Below, one piece after another: positions 15,709 to 23,539 of a stretch of DNA of 64,000 nucleotides. Numbering within the stretch: position 1 is the first letter of the stretch; each line of letters opens with the position of its first letter. Both the position numbers and the translations under genes were made by a program. The stretch is from NCBI GenBank assembly GCA_050486405.1, contig JBJHDF010000002.1, positions 1-64,000 of the forward strand. The letters are read 5' to 3'. The DNA is from JBJHDF01 sp050486405 (lineage in GTDB: Bacteria; Pseudomonadota; Gammaproteobacteria; Pseudomonadales; Cellvibrionaceae). Under the pieces are notes generated by a model, which was given only the letters and a program-made list of their open reading frames with translations, searched no databases and was not told where the DNA came from.

Positions 15709-15733
15709 GCCCCTCTTGCAGGGGCTTTTTTTT
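15709..15733 (+). terminator. Intrinsic terminator after the small lipoprotein
   Basis: GCCCCT and AGGGGC form a 6-base-pair stem with loop CTTGC, followed by eight T residues. It separates the small lipoprotein from the AI-2E permease 20 bases on. Partial read-through is likely because no distinct promoter is visible after it. Confidence 0.92.
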
Positions 15734-15753
15734 GATCGGTTGAGGCAAAACGG

Positions 15754-16866
15754 ATGGAACAGACTGCGCATTCTGAAACTCCTGCCCTGTCAAAAGGCGC
15801 GGCTTTGGCGCTGAAGGTACTGGCTGTTGTGGCAGTACTCTATACCTTGTATCTCGCCAAAACATTATTTATTCCCATTGTAGTGGCTGCATTCATCGCA
15901 CTGTTCTCAAGCCGATTGGTGTGTTGGTTGACCCGTGTCGCGGTACCCAAGATGCTCGGCGCCGCGCTGGTGATTTTGTTGCTGATTGCGGGCACCGGCT
16001 ATACCGTAGGCTTTCTGGTGGAGCCAGCGGGGCGCTGGCTGAACGATCTGCCCAATATCAGTGAAAACCTTTCCGAGCGACTTGAGGGTATGTCCGAACC
16101 AGTCAAAGCCATTAAGCAGACGGTGCTGTCGGGCAACGGCGACAATAACGGCAACAGCTCCGCGCCGGAAACGCTCGCTGAAACCATGGATACAGCCATT
16201 GCCTCACTTGTGGCGCTTCTGGCGCAGAGCACGGCTATGTTTGCCGCGCAATTGCTGGCGGTAATCGTCATCACCTACTTTTTCTTAGTGTTTGGTCACG
16301 ACCTCATGCTGGGTTTGGTGCGGGCGCAAAAACACTTCTCTGAAAAGCGCCTCGCTGTAACCATATTCGACGCGATACGCGACGACATCTCCCGATATTT
16401 TCTGACCATTGCCATGATCAATACCGGGTTGGGCCTGGCAACCGCCGGTGCAATGTACCTGCTGGGTGTGGAAGATCCACTGTTGTGGGGCGCTATGGCG
16501 GGTATTCTGAATTTCGCTCCCTATGTCGGCCCGCTGATCATGATCATTGTGCTGACTCTGGTTGGCTTGTCGGAGTTTTCCACACCCCTGGCCACTGTAG
16601 CGGTGCCGCTGGCTTTTATGGCATTAAATTTCATTGAATGCCAGTTGGTAACGCCTACAGTGCTGGGTAAACGTTTCAATATGAACCCACTGGTGGTGGT
16701 TGTGTGGCTGTTTCTCTGGGGTTGGCTGTGGGGGGCGGTGGGCATGCTTATTGCCATTCCTCTGCTTGTTTGCTTCAAGATTGTCGCCACCAATATGGAC
16801 TTGGTGGGTGACTGGGTAAAGGTTTTGGACGGACCCAGAGCGGCCGAAGTAAAAAGGCGTGATTGA
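15754..16866 (+). CDS. AI-2E family (PerM/TqsA-type) permease
   Basis: A 370-residue inner-membrane protein with about eight hydrophobic segments. The family layout is clear: two or three N-terminal helices, a soluble segment (about 90-150), then the GxxxGLGLATAGAMYLLGVEDPLLWGAMAG-type region and LNFAPYVGPL, a signature of the AI-2E transporter family. Members export small molecules or ions; the substrate here is unknown. It lies between the small lipoprotein and the stress gene run and is preceded by GAGG. Confidence 0.88.
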   Translation: MEQTAHSETPALSKGAALALKVLAVVAVLYTLYLAKTLFIPIVVAAFIALFSSRLVCWLTRVAVPKMLGAALVILLLIAGTGYTVGFLVEPAGRWLNDLPNISENLSERLEGMSEPVKAIKQTVLSGNGDNNGNSSAPETLAETMDTAIASLVALLAQSTAMFAAQLLAVIVITYFFLVFGHDLMLGLVRAQKHFSEKRLAVTIFDAIRDDISRYFLTIAMINTGLGLATAGAMYLLGVEDPLLWGAMAGILNFAPYVGPLIMIIVLTLVGLSEFSTPLATVAVPLAFMALNFIECQLVTPTVLGKRFNMNPLVVVVWLFLWGWLWGAVGMLIAIPLLVCFKIVATNMDLVGDWVKVLDGPRAAEVKRRD

Positions 16867-17073
16867 TCGCTGAAGAGAATTTTTAGTGGTCATTTTTGAT
16901 GGTCAAAGTTACATAAATATGTAAATTCTGCAATCCGTTACGTCGTCTATGTCCACAAAGTACCGATAATTCCCCATATCCAGGCGCTTGTCGCCAAATG
17001 CTCAATTTGGCACGGTTCCTGAATAATTCCACTTGTACAGCAATTGATTCAATGACGAGTATAGGAGTCGGAT

Positions 17074-17235
17074 ATGTTGGGTTACGCAGCACTGTTTTTC
17101 ATCATCGCCATCATCGCCGCCGCTTTGGGTTTTAGCGGCATCGCTGGCGCTGCCACAGGAATTGCGCAAATCCTGTTTGTTATCTTCCTGGTGCTTTTCA
17201 TCGTATCGCTGTTTATGCGCAAACCAAGGTTATAG
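17074..17235 (+). CDS. DUF1328/UPF0391 small membrane protein
   Basis: A 53-residue protein that is almost wholly two membrane helices: MLGYAALFFIIAIIAAALGF, then a GIAGAATGIAQ turn, then a second helix ending in MRKPRL. This is the YtjA/DUF1328 pattern and length. AGGAG precedes the ATG. The family is common in stress-induced envelope clusters; no biochemical role is established. A weak sigma54-like -24 (TGGCAC at 17008-17013) lies about 60 bases upstream. Confidence 0.85.
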   Translation: MLGYAALFFIIAIIAAALGFSGIAGAATGIAQILFVIFLVLFIVSLFMRKPRL

Positions 17236-17284
17236 CGCGACGAAACGGATGGTTTAATATCGTTATTGACTGGAGGTGATTGAC

Positions 17285-17581
17285 ATGGCCAGACAAGCGG
17301 CTCGTTCAGCAAACGGAAAATCCCGGCACGCGGATCAGACCATGGCCGCAGCGCTGGATCAATTCAAGGAAGCCACGGTGGGCGTATACGACGCCATGGG
17401 TAATATCGGTTCGGCGTCCGCACATTCCGCCAAATCCCAGGTGGCCGAAGGCAAACACAAGGCCGAAGAACTGACTGAGAAGGCGGAATCGCTGGTGCGG
17501 GAGAAGCCGGTGACGTCCATAGCTGTGGCGTTTGCCACGGGATGGCTGGTGTCACGGCTGCTCCAGGGTTCGGGGAAGTAA
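17285..17581 (+). CDS. YqjD/ElaB-like DUF883 membrane-anchored protein
   Basis: A 98-residue protein with a long amphipathic helical body and a C-terminal glycine-containing membrane segment (about 75-95, VTSIAVAFATGWLVSRLLQG). This is the tail-anchored layout of E. coli YqjD and ElaB, which bind ribosomes at the membrane in stationary phase. The ATG at 17285 is preceded by a near-perfect GGAGGTGAT Shine-Dalgarno. It heads a D-E-K-like run with the next two genes. Confidence 0.82.
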   Translation: MARQAARSANGKSRHADQTMAAALDQFKEATVGVYDAMGNIGSASAHSAKSQVAEGKHKAEELTEKAESLVREKPVTSIAVAFATGWLVSRLLQGSGK

Positions 17582-17584
17582 CCC

Positions 17585-18010
17585 GTGGCTAGCGAATCCC
17601 GTACCGATTCCACTGCCTCCACTGCTGCTCCGTTGGAGCTGGGGCAGCAGTTTGTGGAGTACGCTGGAGGTGTAGCGGAACTGATGCTGCTGGAGGCGCG
17701 CCTGGCCTTGGCCAGCCTGAGGCCGGCACTGGCGCTGAGTCTGGTGTTACTGCCTCTGGGCTTCCTGCTCTGGGTGTCTGTTTCGGCTACGTTGGCTTGG
17801 AGTGCTTACGAGTACAGTGGCACGGCCCTGTGGGGTTTTGTCGCGTTTACCCTGGTGCAGTTGTCGGCGGTTATTCTCTGCTGCCTGTTGTTGCGTCGTT
17901 ACAGATCGCGTTTGAGTTTTCGCGAAAGTCGTCGGCAAATCAGTATCGTAATCGGGAGTCTTCATCGTGAAATTGAGCAAGCGGGTGAAACAAACCAGCC
18001 GGAGTCTTGA
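17585..18010 (+). CDS. YqjE-like phage-holin-family membrane protein
   Basis: A 141-residue protein with two strong membrane helices (about 50-72 and 80-105) between a polar N terminus and a basic C terminus. This pattern and its place directly after a YqjD-like gene match YqjE/holin-X family proteins. GTG start three bases after the upstream stop. It overlaps the next gene by 44 bases in another frame, so the two are probably coupled. The holin label reflects fold only; there is no phage context. Confidence 0.72.
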   Translation: MASESRTDSTASTAAPLELGQQFVEYAGGVAELMLLEARLALASLRPALALSLVLLPLGFLLWVSVSATLAWSAYEYSGTALWGFVAFTLVQLSAVILCCLLLRRYRSRLSFRESRRQISIVIGSLHREIEQAGETNQPES

Positions 18011-18236
18011 CCATCGGCGTCAGGTGCTGGGGCGAGGATGGCAAGAGGCGTCCTGGCGGCCCCAGCCCGAGACATTGTTGCGCGGCGGGTTGGTAGTGGC
18101 ATTCGCGCTGGGTTTTGTTGCTCGGCGTTGGCGGCCAACACTGGCAGCTGGTGTTGGTGGCAAGGCGGTGGGGGTGTTATCCCGGGTAGGCAGTGGACTC
18201 AGCCCGGTACCCGTGTCGTCGGTACGCCGGCGCTAA
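17967..18236 (+). CDS. YqjK-like basic small protein
   Basis: An 89-residue, strongly basic protein (many Arg) with a short hydrophobic stretch at about 39-52. It begins with GTG inside the end of the YqjE-like gene. Its position and charge match E. coli yqjK, third gene of the yqjDEK run. Sequence conservation of YqjK is low, so the assignment leans on synteny. It ends six bases from the stop of the convergent gene at 18243. Confidence 0.6.
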   Translation: MKLSKRVKQTSRSLDHRRQVLGRGWQEASWRPQPETLLRGGLVVAFALGFVARRWRPTLAAGVGGKAVGVLSRVGSGLSPVPVSSVRRR

Positions 18237-18242
18237 CGCCGT

Positions 18243-19190
18243 TCAATGCCGCCGCGCGGCAGAAGGTAGCAACGCCGGCCCCTCGTCCCGCAGGAAGGGT
18301 GGCATGTCGGGGTTTTCCAGCGTGACCACGGTGGGGTTGGCGCTGCGCAGGCGGGCGACCAGATCGCCGTAATACTCAGCGAACAGGGCGTCCAGGCTGC
18401 CGTCATGCCTGGCCAGGGTGAGGCCAGCCTCTATGCGCTCGGCCAGTTGCGGCCGGTTGATACTGACCTGAAGAAAGACCGGCAGTGGATAGTAGATTAC
18501 CAGGTTTGGCACTACCGAGAGTTGCTCCCCCAGGCCGGATTCCGCGAGTGTGCTCTCGGCCTCCAGGGAGCCCAGGGGCAGGTAGTCGAAGCGCTCCCGG
18601 GCCAGCATGGAATAGAGCTGTTCAATATCGCGGCCGGCGAGCCAGGGTAGCTCGTTGTGATCGAACACCGGCGTTTCCAGCCATTCGCGGCCCACGCCCG
18701 CCGTGTATTGCCGCAGTTCTTCCAGGGTTTCCAGCTGTTTGAACGTCTCCAGGTCGCCGTTGCGTACCACGCACAAGCGGTAGCCCAGCATGCCCTTGGC
18801 GATGGGAATGGGAATTACCAGCAGAGGTGGATCCTCACCAAAGGATTCGATCCAGGCCGGCCCCGACGCCATGTTGAACAGCTCGCCCCGCCTTACTTCG
18901 CGCACGGCGCGGTCGGAGCTGACGGGTGTGTCGTCCCTGACCAGACTGTAGTCACCGTATTGCTCGCGGGTTTTCTCCAGGGCCAGTTGGGCGACGGCGA
19001 ACTCGTAGGACTGCCGAATCTTGGTCATTCCGCCCATCCACAACACCGCCTGGTAGGGGTCCGTATCCACGACTGCAGGCGCCGCTGCCTCTCCGTCCGC
19101 TGCTGCCCGGGAGCAGATCAACAGGCAGACCATGGCGGCAATCCAACTGGCGCGATCCTTGAGTCTGGTGGTGGGGGTCGGTGAAGTCAT
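18243..19190 (-). CDS. Periplasmic solute-binding-like protein (orphan)
   Basis: A 315-residue secreted protein with a signal peptide (about 13-31, ending SRAAA). The body has the two-lobe feel of bacterial family 3 solute-binding proteins: RRGELFNMASGP, IPIAKGMLGYRLCVVRN, and a C-terminal stretch ALFAEYYGDLVARLR. No ABC permease or sensor kinase is adjacent. It may be a soluble sensor or an uncharacterised binding protein. It is read divergently from the mannose isomerase, with about 200 bases between them. Confidence 0.6.
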   Translation of the reverse strand: MTSPTPTTRLKDRASWIAAMVCLLICSRAAADGEAAAPAVVDTDPYQAVLWMGGMTKIRQSYEFAVAQLALEKTREQYGDYSLVRDDTPVSSDRAVREVRRGELFNMASGPAWIESFGEDPPLLVIPIPIAKGMLGYRLCVVRNGDLETFKQLETLEELRQYTAGVGREWLETPVFDHNELPWLAGRDIEQLYSMLARERFDYLPLGSLEAESTLAESGLGEQLSVVPNLVIYYPLPVFLQVSINRPQLAERIEAGLTLARHDGSLDALFAEYYGDLVARLRSANPTVVTLENPDMPPFLRDEGPALLPSAARRH

Positions 19191-19243
19191 CAGCTAATAA
19201 TAGCCCTTATCCGCTATGCGTCAAAATGAGGCACCAAAACAAT

Positions 19244-19257
19244 TGAAACCGGTTACA
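19244..19257. promoter_or_regulatory. LacI-type operator candidate
   Basis: TGAAACCGGTTACA is a 14-base palindrome about a central CG with one mismatch, the form bound by LacI/GalR family repressors. It lies about 140 bases upstream of the mannose isomerase gene and 54 bases upstream of the divergent binding-protein gene. The LacI-family regulator at 20562 is the likely protein. Confidence 0.55.
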
Positions 19258-19396
19258 TCTTGAGGCAGAATGGACACCCAATCGAATTTTCGGGTTGCGG
19301 CCCCGGATTGCGCCCCGGGGTGGCCCGGAGCAACAGCCGCGTGGTCGGCGGTGTTATGCTGCGCCTCACACGTTTATGAAAGCAGGAACGGTAGTA

Positions 19397-20560
19397 GTGA
19401 CAGTACACCCACGGTTGTTGGCGGCGGCGACCCGCCTTGAAGATTGGATTCGCCATCAGGCCCTGCCTTTGTGGCGGGAACGGGGGATGAGTCCCGAGCC
19501 GGGCGGTCACTGGGAGCGGTTGCTGGCCGACGGCACGCCGGACCGCGACGCCAACGTGCGGCTGCGGGTCCAGGCCCGGCAGGCATTCGTGTTTGCCGCC
19601 GCCTGTGGCAGGGGCTGGTATCCCGAGGGCGAAGCGCCGGGGCGGCAACTGCTGGCGTTGATGGATCGGGTTGCTTCGCTGCCCGGTGGTGGCTACGGCC
19701 ACCTGATGAATAATCGTTTTGAGTTGCTTGATCGCCGCCAGGATCTGTACGACCACGCCTTTTACATCCTCGCCAACGCTTGGGCTTACCGCGCCTGGGG
19801 CGACACCGAGGCCCTGGCCCGGGCCGAAGCCCTGGTGCGGCACATTGACCGGCGCCTGGCAGCGGACCACGGTGGTTGGCTGGAGGGCGACTACCCGGCG
19901 GAGCACCGCCGGCAAAACCCGCATATGCATTTGCTGGAAGCGTTTCTGTCACTCTATGAGGCCACTTTCGACGCCCGTTGGCTGGCCCGGGCGGGGGAGA
20001 TCGTCACCCTGTTTGAAACCCGTTTTTACGATCCCGGCGCTCGGGTGTTGCGGGAATATTTCACCGAGGACTGGTGGCCCGCCGCCGGCGAGGCCGGTGA
20101 ACTGGTGGAGCCGGGGCATATGTTGGAGTGGGTCTGGCTGCTCAACTGGTACGGCCGCTGTAGCGGCCGCGACCTGAGCCGCTACAGCGATGCGCTGTAT
20201 GACCAGGCACTGGTCCTTGGGCTGGCGGACAGCGGCCTGCTCTGGGATGCGGTGGACGCTCGGGGGCGGGTGTTGCAAGCCAGTCATCGCTGTTGGCCCA
20301 TGACGGAGCTTATAAAGGCGTGTCTGGTGCGGGCCCGGGCCGGCGACCCGGATGCCGAGGAGCGGGCGGCGGCGGCCATCGATGCCCTGTTCGCACACTA
20401 TCTGAATACGCCCACACCCGGCGCTTATGTCGACCGGCTGGATGCCCGGGGGGAGCGGCTGGTGGATCTGGCGCCCGCCAGCTCGCTGTACCACCTGCTG
20501 GTGGCGGCGCTGGAGGTGGCGGATTACTGCGGCGGTGATCGGGGCGCCGGGCAGCGCTGA
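19397..20560 (+). CDS. AGE-family D-mannose isomerase
   Basis: A 387-residue (alpha/alpha)6-barrel enzyme of the N-acylglucosamine 2-epimerase superfamily. The conserved His-bearing helices are present (PHMHLLEAFL, EPGHMLEWVWLL), but the C terminus has SHRCWPMTELIKA rather than the KCPYHN of cellobiose/mannobiose epimerases. That pattern points to mannose isomerase or YihS-type enzymes, which convert D-mannose to D-fructose. No signal peptide. The GTG at 19397 follows AGGA; ATG at 19376 is an alternative. In this locus it would process mannose freed from mannan. Confidence 0.78.
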   Translation: MTVHPRLLAAATRLEDWIRHQALPLWRERGMSPEPGGHWERLLADGTPDRDANVRLRVQARQAFVFAAACGRGWYPEGEAPGRQLLALMDRVASLPGGGYGHLMNNRFELLDRRQDLYDHAFYILANAWAYRAWGDTEALARAEALVRHIDRRLAADHGGWLEGDYPAEHRRQNPHMHLLEAFLSLYEATFDARWLARAGEIVTLFETRFYDPGARVLREYFTEDWWPAAGEAGELVEPGHMLEWVWLLNWYGRCSGRDLSRYSDALYDQALVLGLADSGLLWDAVDARGRVLQASHRCWPMTELIKACLVRARAGDPDAEERAAAAIDALFAHYLNTPTPGAYVDRLDARGERLVDLAPASSLYHLLVAALEVADYCGGDRGAGQR

Positions 20561-20561
20561 A

Positions 20562-21563
20562 TCAACCGTTGTCCCGAGGCGGGGCAGTGCTTTTACGGAT
20601 GATGAACTCCGCCGGCAGTACGCACTCCGTCTGGGTCAGTTTTTCGCCCTCGATGATGCGCAGCAGCATGTCGGTGGCCATTTTGCCCATCTCCTCGGCG
20701 GGCTGGGAGATGGTGGTCAGACTGGGGTCGCAATATTTGGCGTAGGCAATGTCGTCAAAGCCGGTGACCGAGATGTCTTCGGGCACCCGGATGCCCTGGG
20801 CCTTGAAGGTCTGGATGGCACCGATGGCCATCTCGTCGTTCATGGAAAAGATGGCGGTGGGGCGCTTTTTCATATGGCAGAACTGGAAGGCGCTGTTGAG
20901 GCCGGACCACATGGTGAAGTCACCCTCGGCCACCAGTTCCTTCTCGAAGGGGATGCCGGCGTCGCGCAGAGCTTCGCGGTAGCCTTCCATGCGGTCGATG
21001 GCATGGGGGTTGTCCTTGAGACCCGAGATAACGCCGATGCGCCGGTGTCCCAGTGAGATCAGGTATTCGACCATGGTTTTGGCGGCGCCGCGGTTGTCGA
21101 TGCGGATCGAAGGGCCGGTGGTGAATTCGCAGCCGCAGGCGTTGACGCAGGCGATGTCGTCGGGAACCGTGTTCTTGCTGTGTTCCGAATGGGGACGCAG
21201 TTGCACCACGCCGTCGGCCAGCCGGGTTTCCACCCGGCGGATGTACTCCTGTTCGCGCTCGGGGGTGCCCCGGGTGTCGCCCAGCAGTACGGCGTAACCC
21301 TTTTGCTGGGCTCGGTCCTCAATGGCGCGGATGACCAGGGAGTAAAAGGGGTTGGCGATGTCCGGCACCAGCACCACGATGGAGTAGGAGCGGGCGGAGC
21401 GGAAGTTGCGGGCCAGCATATTGGGTTTGTAGCCCACTTCCTTGATGGCGTTGCGCACCTTCTCCAGGCTGGCCGAAGACACCTTTTCCGGCGCGCTGAG
21501 TGCTCTGGAAACGGTGGCGACGGAAACACCCGCAGTGCGGGCGACATCTCGAATACTGGACAT
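20562..21563 (-). CDS. LacI-family regulator of the mannan locus
   Basis: A 333-residue repressor. The N-terminal HTH (MSSIRDVARTAGVSVATVSRAL) and hinge (YKPNMLARNFRSARS) precede a periplasmic-binding-like sensor domain (about 60-330, IVVLVPDIANPFYSLV, HRRIGVISG, SVTGFDDI). It is divergent from the SSS symporter and convergent with the isomerase (stops two bases apart). Probable ligand is a mannose or mannobiose derivative. Candidate site at 19244. Confidence 0.93.
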   Translation of the reverse strand: MSSIRDVARTAGVSVATVSRALSAPEKVSSASLEKVRNAIKEVGYKPNMLARNFRSARSYSIVVLVPDIANPFYSLVIRAIEDRAQQKGYAVLLGDTRGTPEREQEYIRRVETRLADGVVQLRPHSEHSKNTVPDDIACVNACGCEFTTGPSIRIDNRGAAKTMVEYLISLGHRRIGVISGLKDNPHAIDRMEGYREALRDAGIPFEKELVAEGDFTMWSGLNSAFQFCHMKKRPTAIFSMNDEMAIGAIQTFKAQGIRVPEDISVTGFDDIAYAKYCDPSLTTISQPAEEMGKMATDMLLRIIEGEKLTQTECVLPAEFIIRKSTAPPRDNG

Positions 21564-21676
21564 TGGCAGCGCCCTTGTGGTTGTGCCCCGTTGTAATTGT
21601 ACGCGTATTGTACCGCCAGGCCCGGGTTCTGCGATAGGTCGGTCCGGCCAGACTTATAATAATTGGAATTGGGCTC

Positions 21677-23539
21677 ATGCACCTTGCAACCATCGATATC
21701 GTCATCATCCTGATCTATATCCTCGCCACCCTGGGCGTGGGTTTTGGGGTGGCCAGGTACGCCTCGCGCAATATCAAGCACTACTTTCTCGGTGGCAACA
21801 AGCTGCCCTGGTACGCCCTGGGAATTTCCAACGCTTCGGGCATGTTCGACATCAGCGGCACCATGTGGCTGGTATATCTGTTGTTTGTCTATGGCCTTAC
21901 CAGTATCTACCTGCCCTGGCTCTGGCCGGTGTTCAACCAGATTTTTCTGATGGTGTTTTTGTCCATCTGGTTGCGCCGCTCGGGCGTCATGACCGGTGCT
22001 GAGTGGATCACCTTCCGCTTTGGTGACAATCTGGGTGCCCGCCTGTCGCACCTGTCGGTGGTGGCGTTTGCGCTGGTGGGGGTGATCGCCTTTCTCGCCT
22101 ACGGCTTTATCGGCATCGGCAAGTTTGCCGCTGTGTTTCTGCCCTGGGAACTGCACGAGAGCGCCCGCATCAACGAAATCTACTATGGTCTGATCATTAC
22201 CGCGATTACTACCGTCTATGTGGTCAAGGGCGGTATGTTCAGCGTGGTGTTCACCGAAGTATTGCAGTTTTTTGTCATGACCATTGCCTGTATCGCCGTG
22301 GGCGTTATCGCCATGCGGGCGGTTTCACCGGACATGCTGGCGGCGGCAATTCCCGATGGCTGGACCAGCATTACCTTCGGCTGGGAACTGGGTATCGACT
22401 GGTCCCACCGGCTCGACGCGGCCAACACCAAAATTATTGACGACGGGTATTCCCTGTTCACCATTGTTTTTATGCTGATGTTGCTCAAGGGCATTCTGGT
22501 AAGCATGGCCGGGCCGGCACCCAACTACGACATGCAGCGGGTGCTTTCGGCGAAAACACCGAAAGAAGCCGCCAAAATGAGCGGCTTCGTCAATGTGGTA
22601 CTGCTGTTTCCCCGTTATATGCTGATCACCGGCTTGACGGTGCTGGCGCTGGTGTTCTTTATGCCGGAGCTGCGTGGCATGGGCGAGGATGTGGATTTCG
22701 AGCAGATACTGCCCTTTGCTCTGCGCGAGTACGTGCCCGCCGGTTTGCTGGGGCTGCTGATCGCCGGCCTGTTGGCGGCCTTTATGTCCACCTTTGCCGC
22801 CACCACCAATGCGGCGCCGGCCTATGTGGTCAACGATATTTACAAGCGTTACATCAATCCTCATGCCGACCCCAAGCGTTATGTCTGGCTCAGCTACGTG
22901 GTCTGCATTGTGTTCGTGGTGCTGGGGGTGTTGATTGGCATGTACATTCCCACCCTGAATAACGTGGTGCAATGGATAGTCAGCGCGCTCTACGGCGCCT
23001 ATGCCGCCTCCAATGTGTTCAAGTGGTACTGGTGGCGCTTTAACGGCTACGGATACTTCTTTGGTATGGTGGTGGGCTTGGCCATCGCTTTGCCCATGAC
23101 TATCACCGATGTCAATCCGCTGTTTTTCTTCCCCTGGATGCTGGCAGCTACGGCGACGGCTTGTATTGCGGGTTCACTGCTGACAAAGCCGGACGATATG
23201 GCAGTGCTGAAAACCTTCTACCTACGGGTGCGACCCTGGGGTTGGTGGGGGCCGGTATATCAGGAACTGAAAATAGATTACCCGAATCTTAGGAAAAACC
23301 AGGAGTTTGGCCGGGATGCGGTAAACGTGGTGGTGGGCATTGTCTGGCAGACTTCCCTGGTGGCGGCGCCCATCTTTATGGTGATCAAGTACTGGCCGCA
23401 ATTTATGGCGGCCATGGCGGTGGTGGTGCTCACCAGCGTGTTCCTGTATTTCAATTGGTATCGGAATCTACGGGATTTCCCCGAGGATCTACCGTCCGAG
23501 ACGCTGCGCGGCAGCATTGAATTTGAGGCACCCAGATGA
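21677..23539 (+). CDS. Sodium:solute symporter (SSS family) for mannosides
   Basis: A 620-residue inner-membrane carrier with about 14 hydrophobic segments. The opening DIVIILIYILATLGVGFGVARYASRNIKHYFLGGNKLPWY is the SSS N-terminal pattern, and AGLLAAFMSTFAATTNAAPAYVVNDIYKRY is the typical signature region. The stop overlaps the GH130 ATG as ATGA, so symporter, phosphorylase and epimerase form one coupled operon. The likely cargo is mannobiose or mannose with Na+. The cargo is inferred from the coupled GH130 and epimerase. Confidence 0.88.
   Translation: MHLATIDIVIILIYILATLGVGFGVARYASRNIKHYFLGGNKLPWYALGISNASGMFDISGTMWLVYLLFVYGLTSIYLPWLWPVFNQIFLMVFLSIWLRRSGVMTGAEWITFRFGDNLGARLSHLSVVAFALVGVIAFLAYGFIGIGKFAAVFLPWELHESARINEIYYGLIITAITTVYVVKGGMFSVVFTEVLQFFVMTIACIAVGVIAMRAVSPDMLAAAIPDGWTSITFGWELGIDWSHRLDAANTKIIDDGYSLFTIVFMLMLLKGILVSMAGPAPNYDMQRVLSAKTPKEAAKMSGFVNVVLLFPRYMLITGLTVLALVFFMPELRGMGEDVDFEQILPFALREYVPAGLLGLLIAGLLAAFMSTFAATTNAAPAYVVNDIYKRYINPHADPKRYVWLSYVVCIVFVVLGVLIGMYIPTLNNVVQWIVSALYGAYAASNVFKWYWWRFNGYGYFFGMVVGLAIALPMTITDVNPLFFFPWMLAATATACIAGSLLTKPDDMAVLKTFYLRVRPWGWWGPVYQELKIDYPNLRKNQEFGRDAVNVVVGIVWQTSLVAAPIFMVIKYWPQFMAAMAVVVLTSVFLYFNWYRNLRDFPEDLPSETLRGSIEFEAPR

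Noticed and set aside
17585..18010. Prophage remnant suggested by the holin-family label
   Set aside because: There are no lysis, structural or integrase genes beside it; synteny matches the yqjDEK stress cluster.
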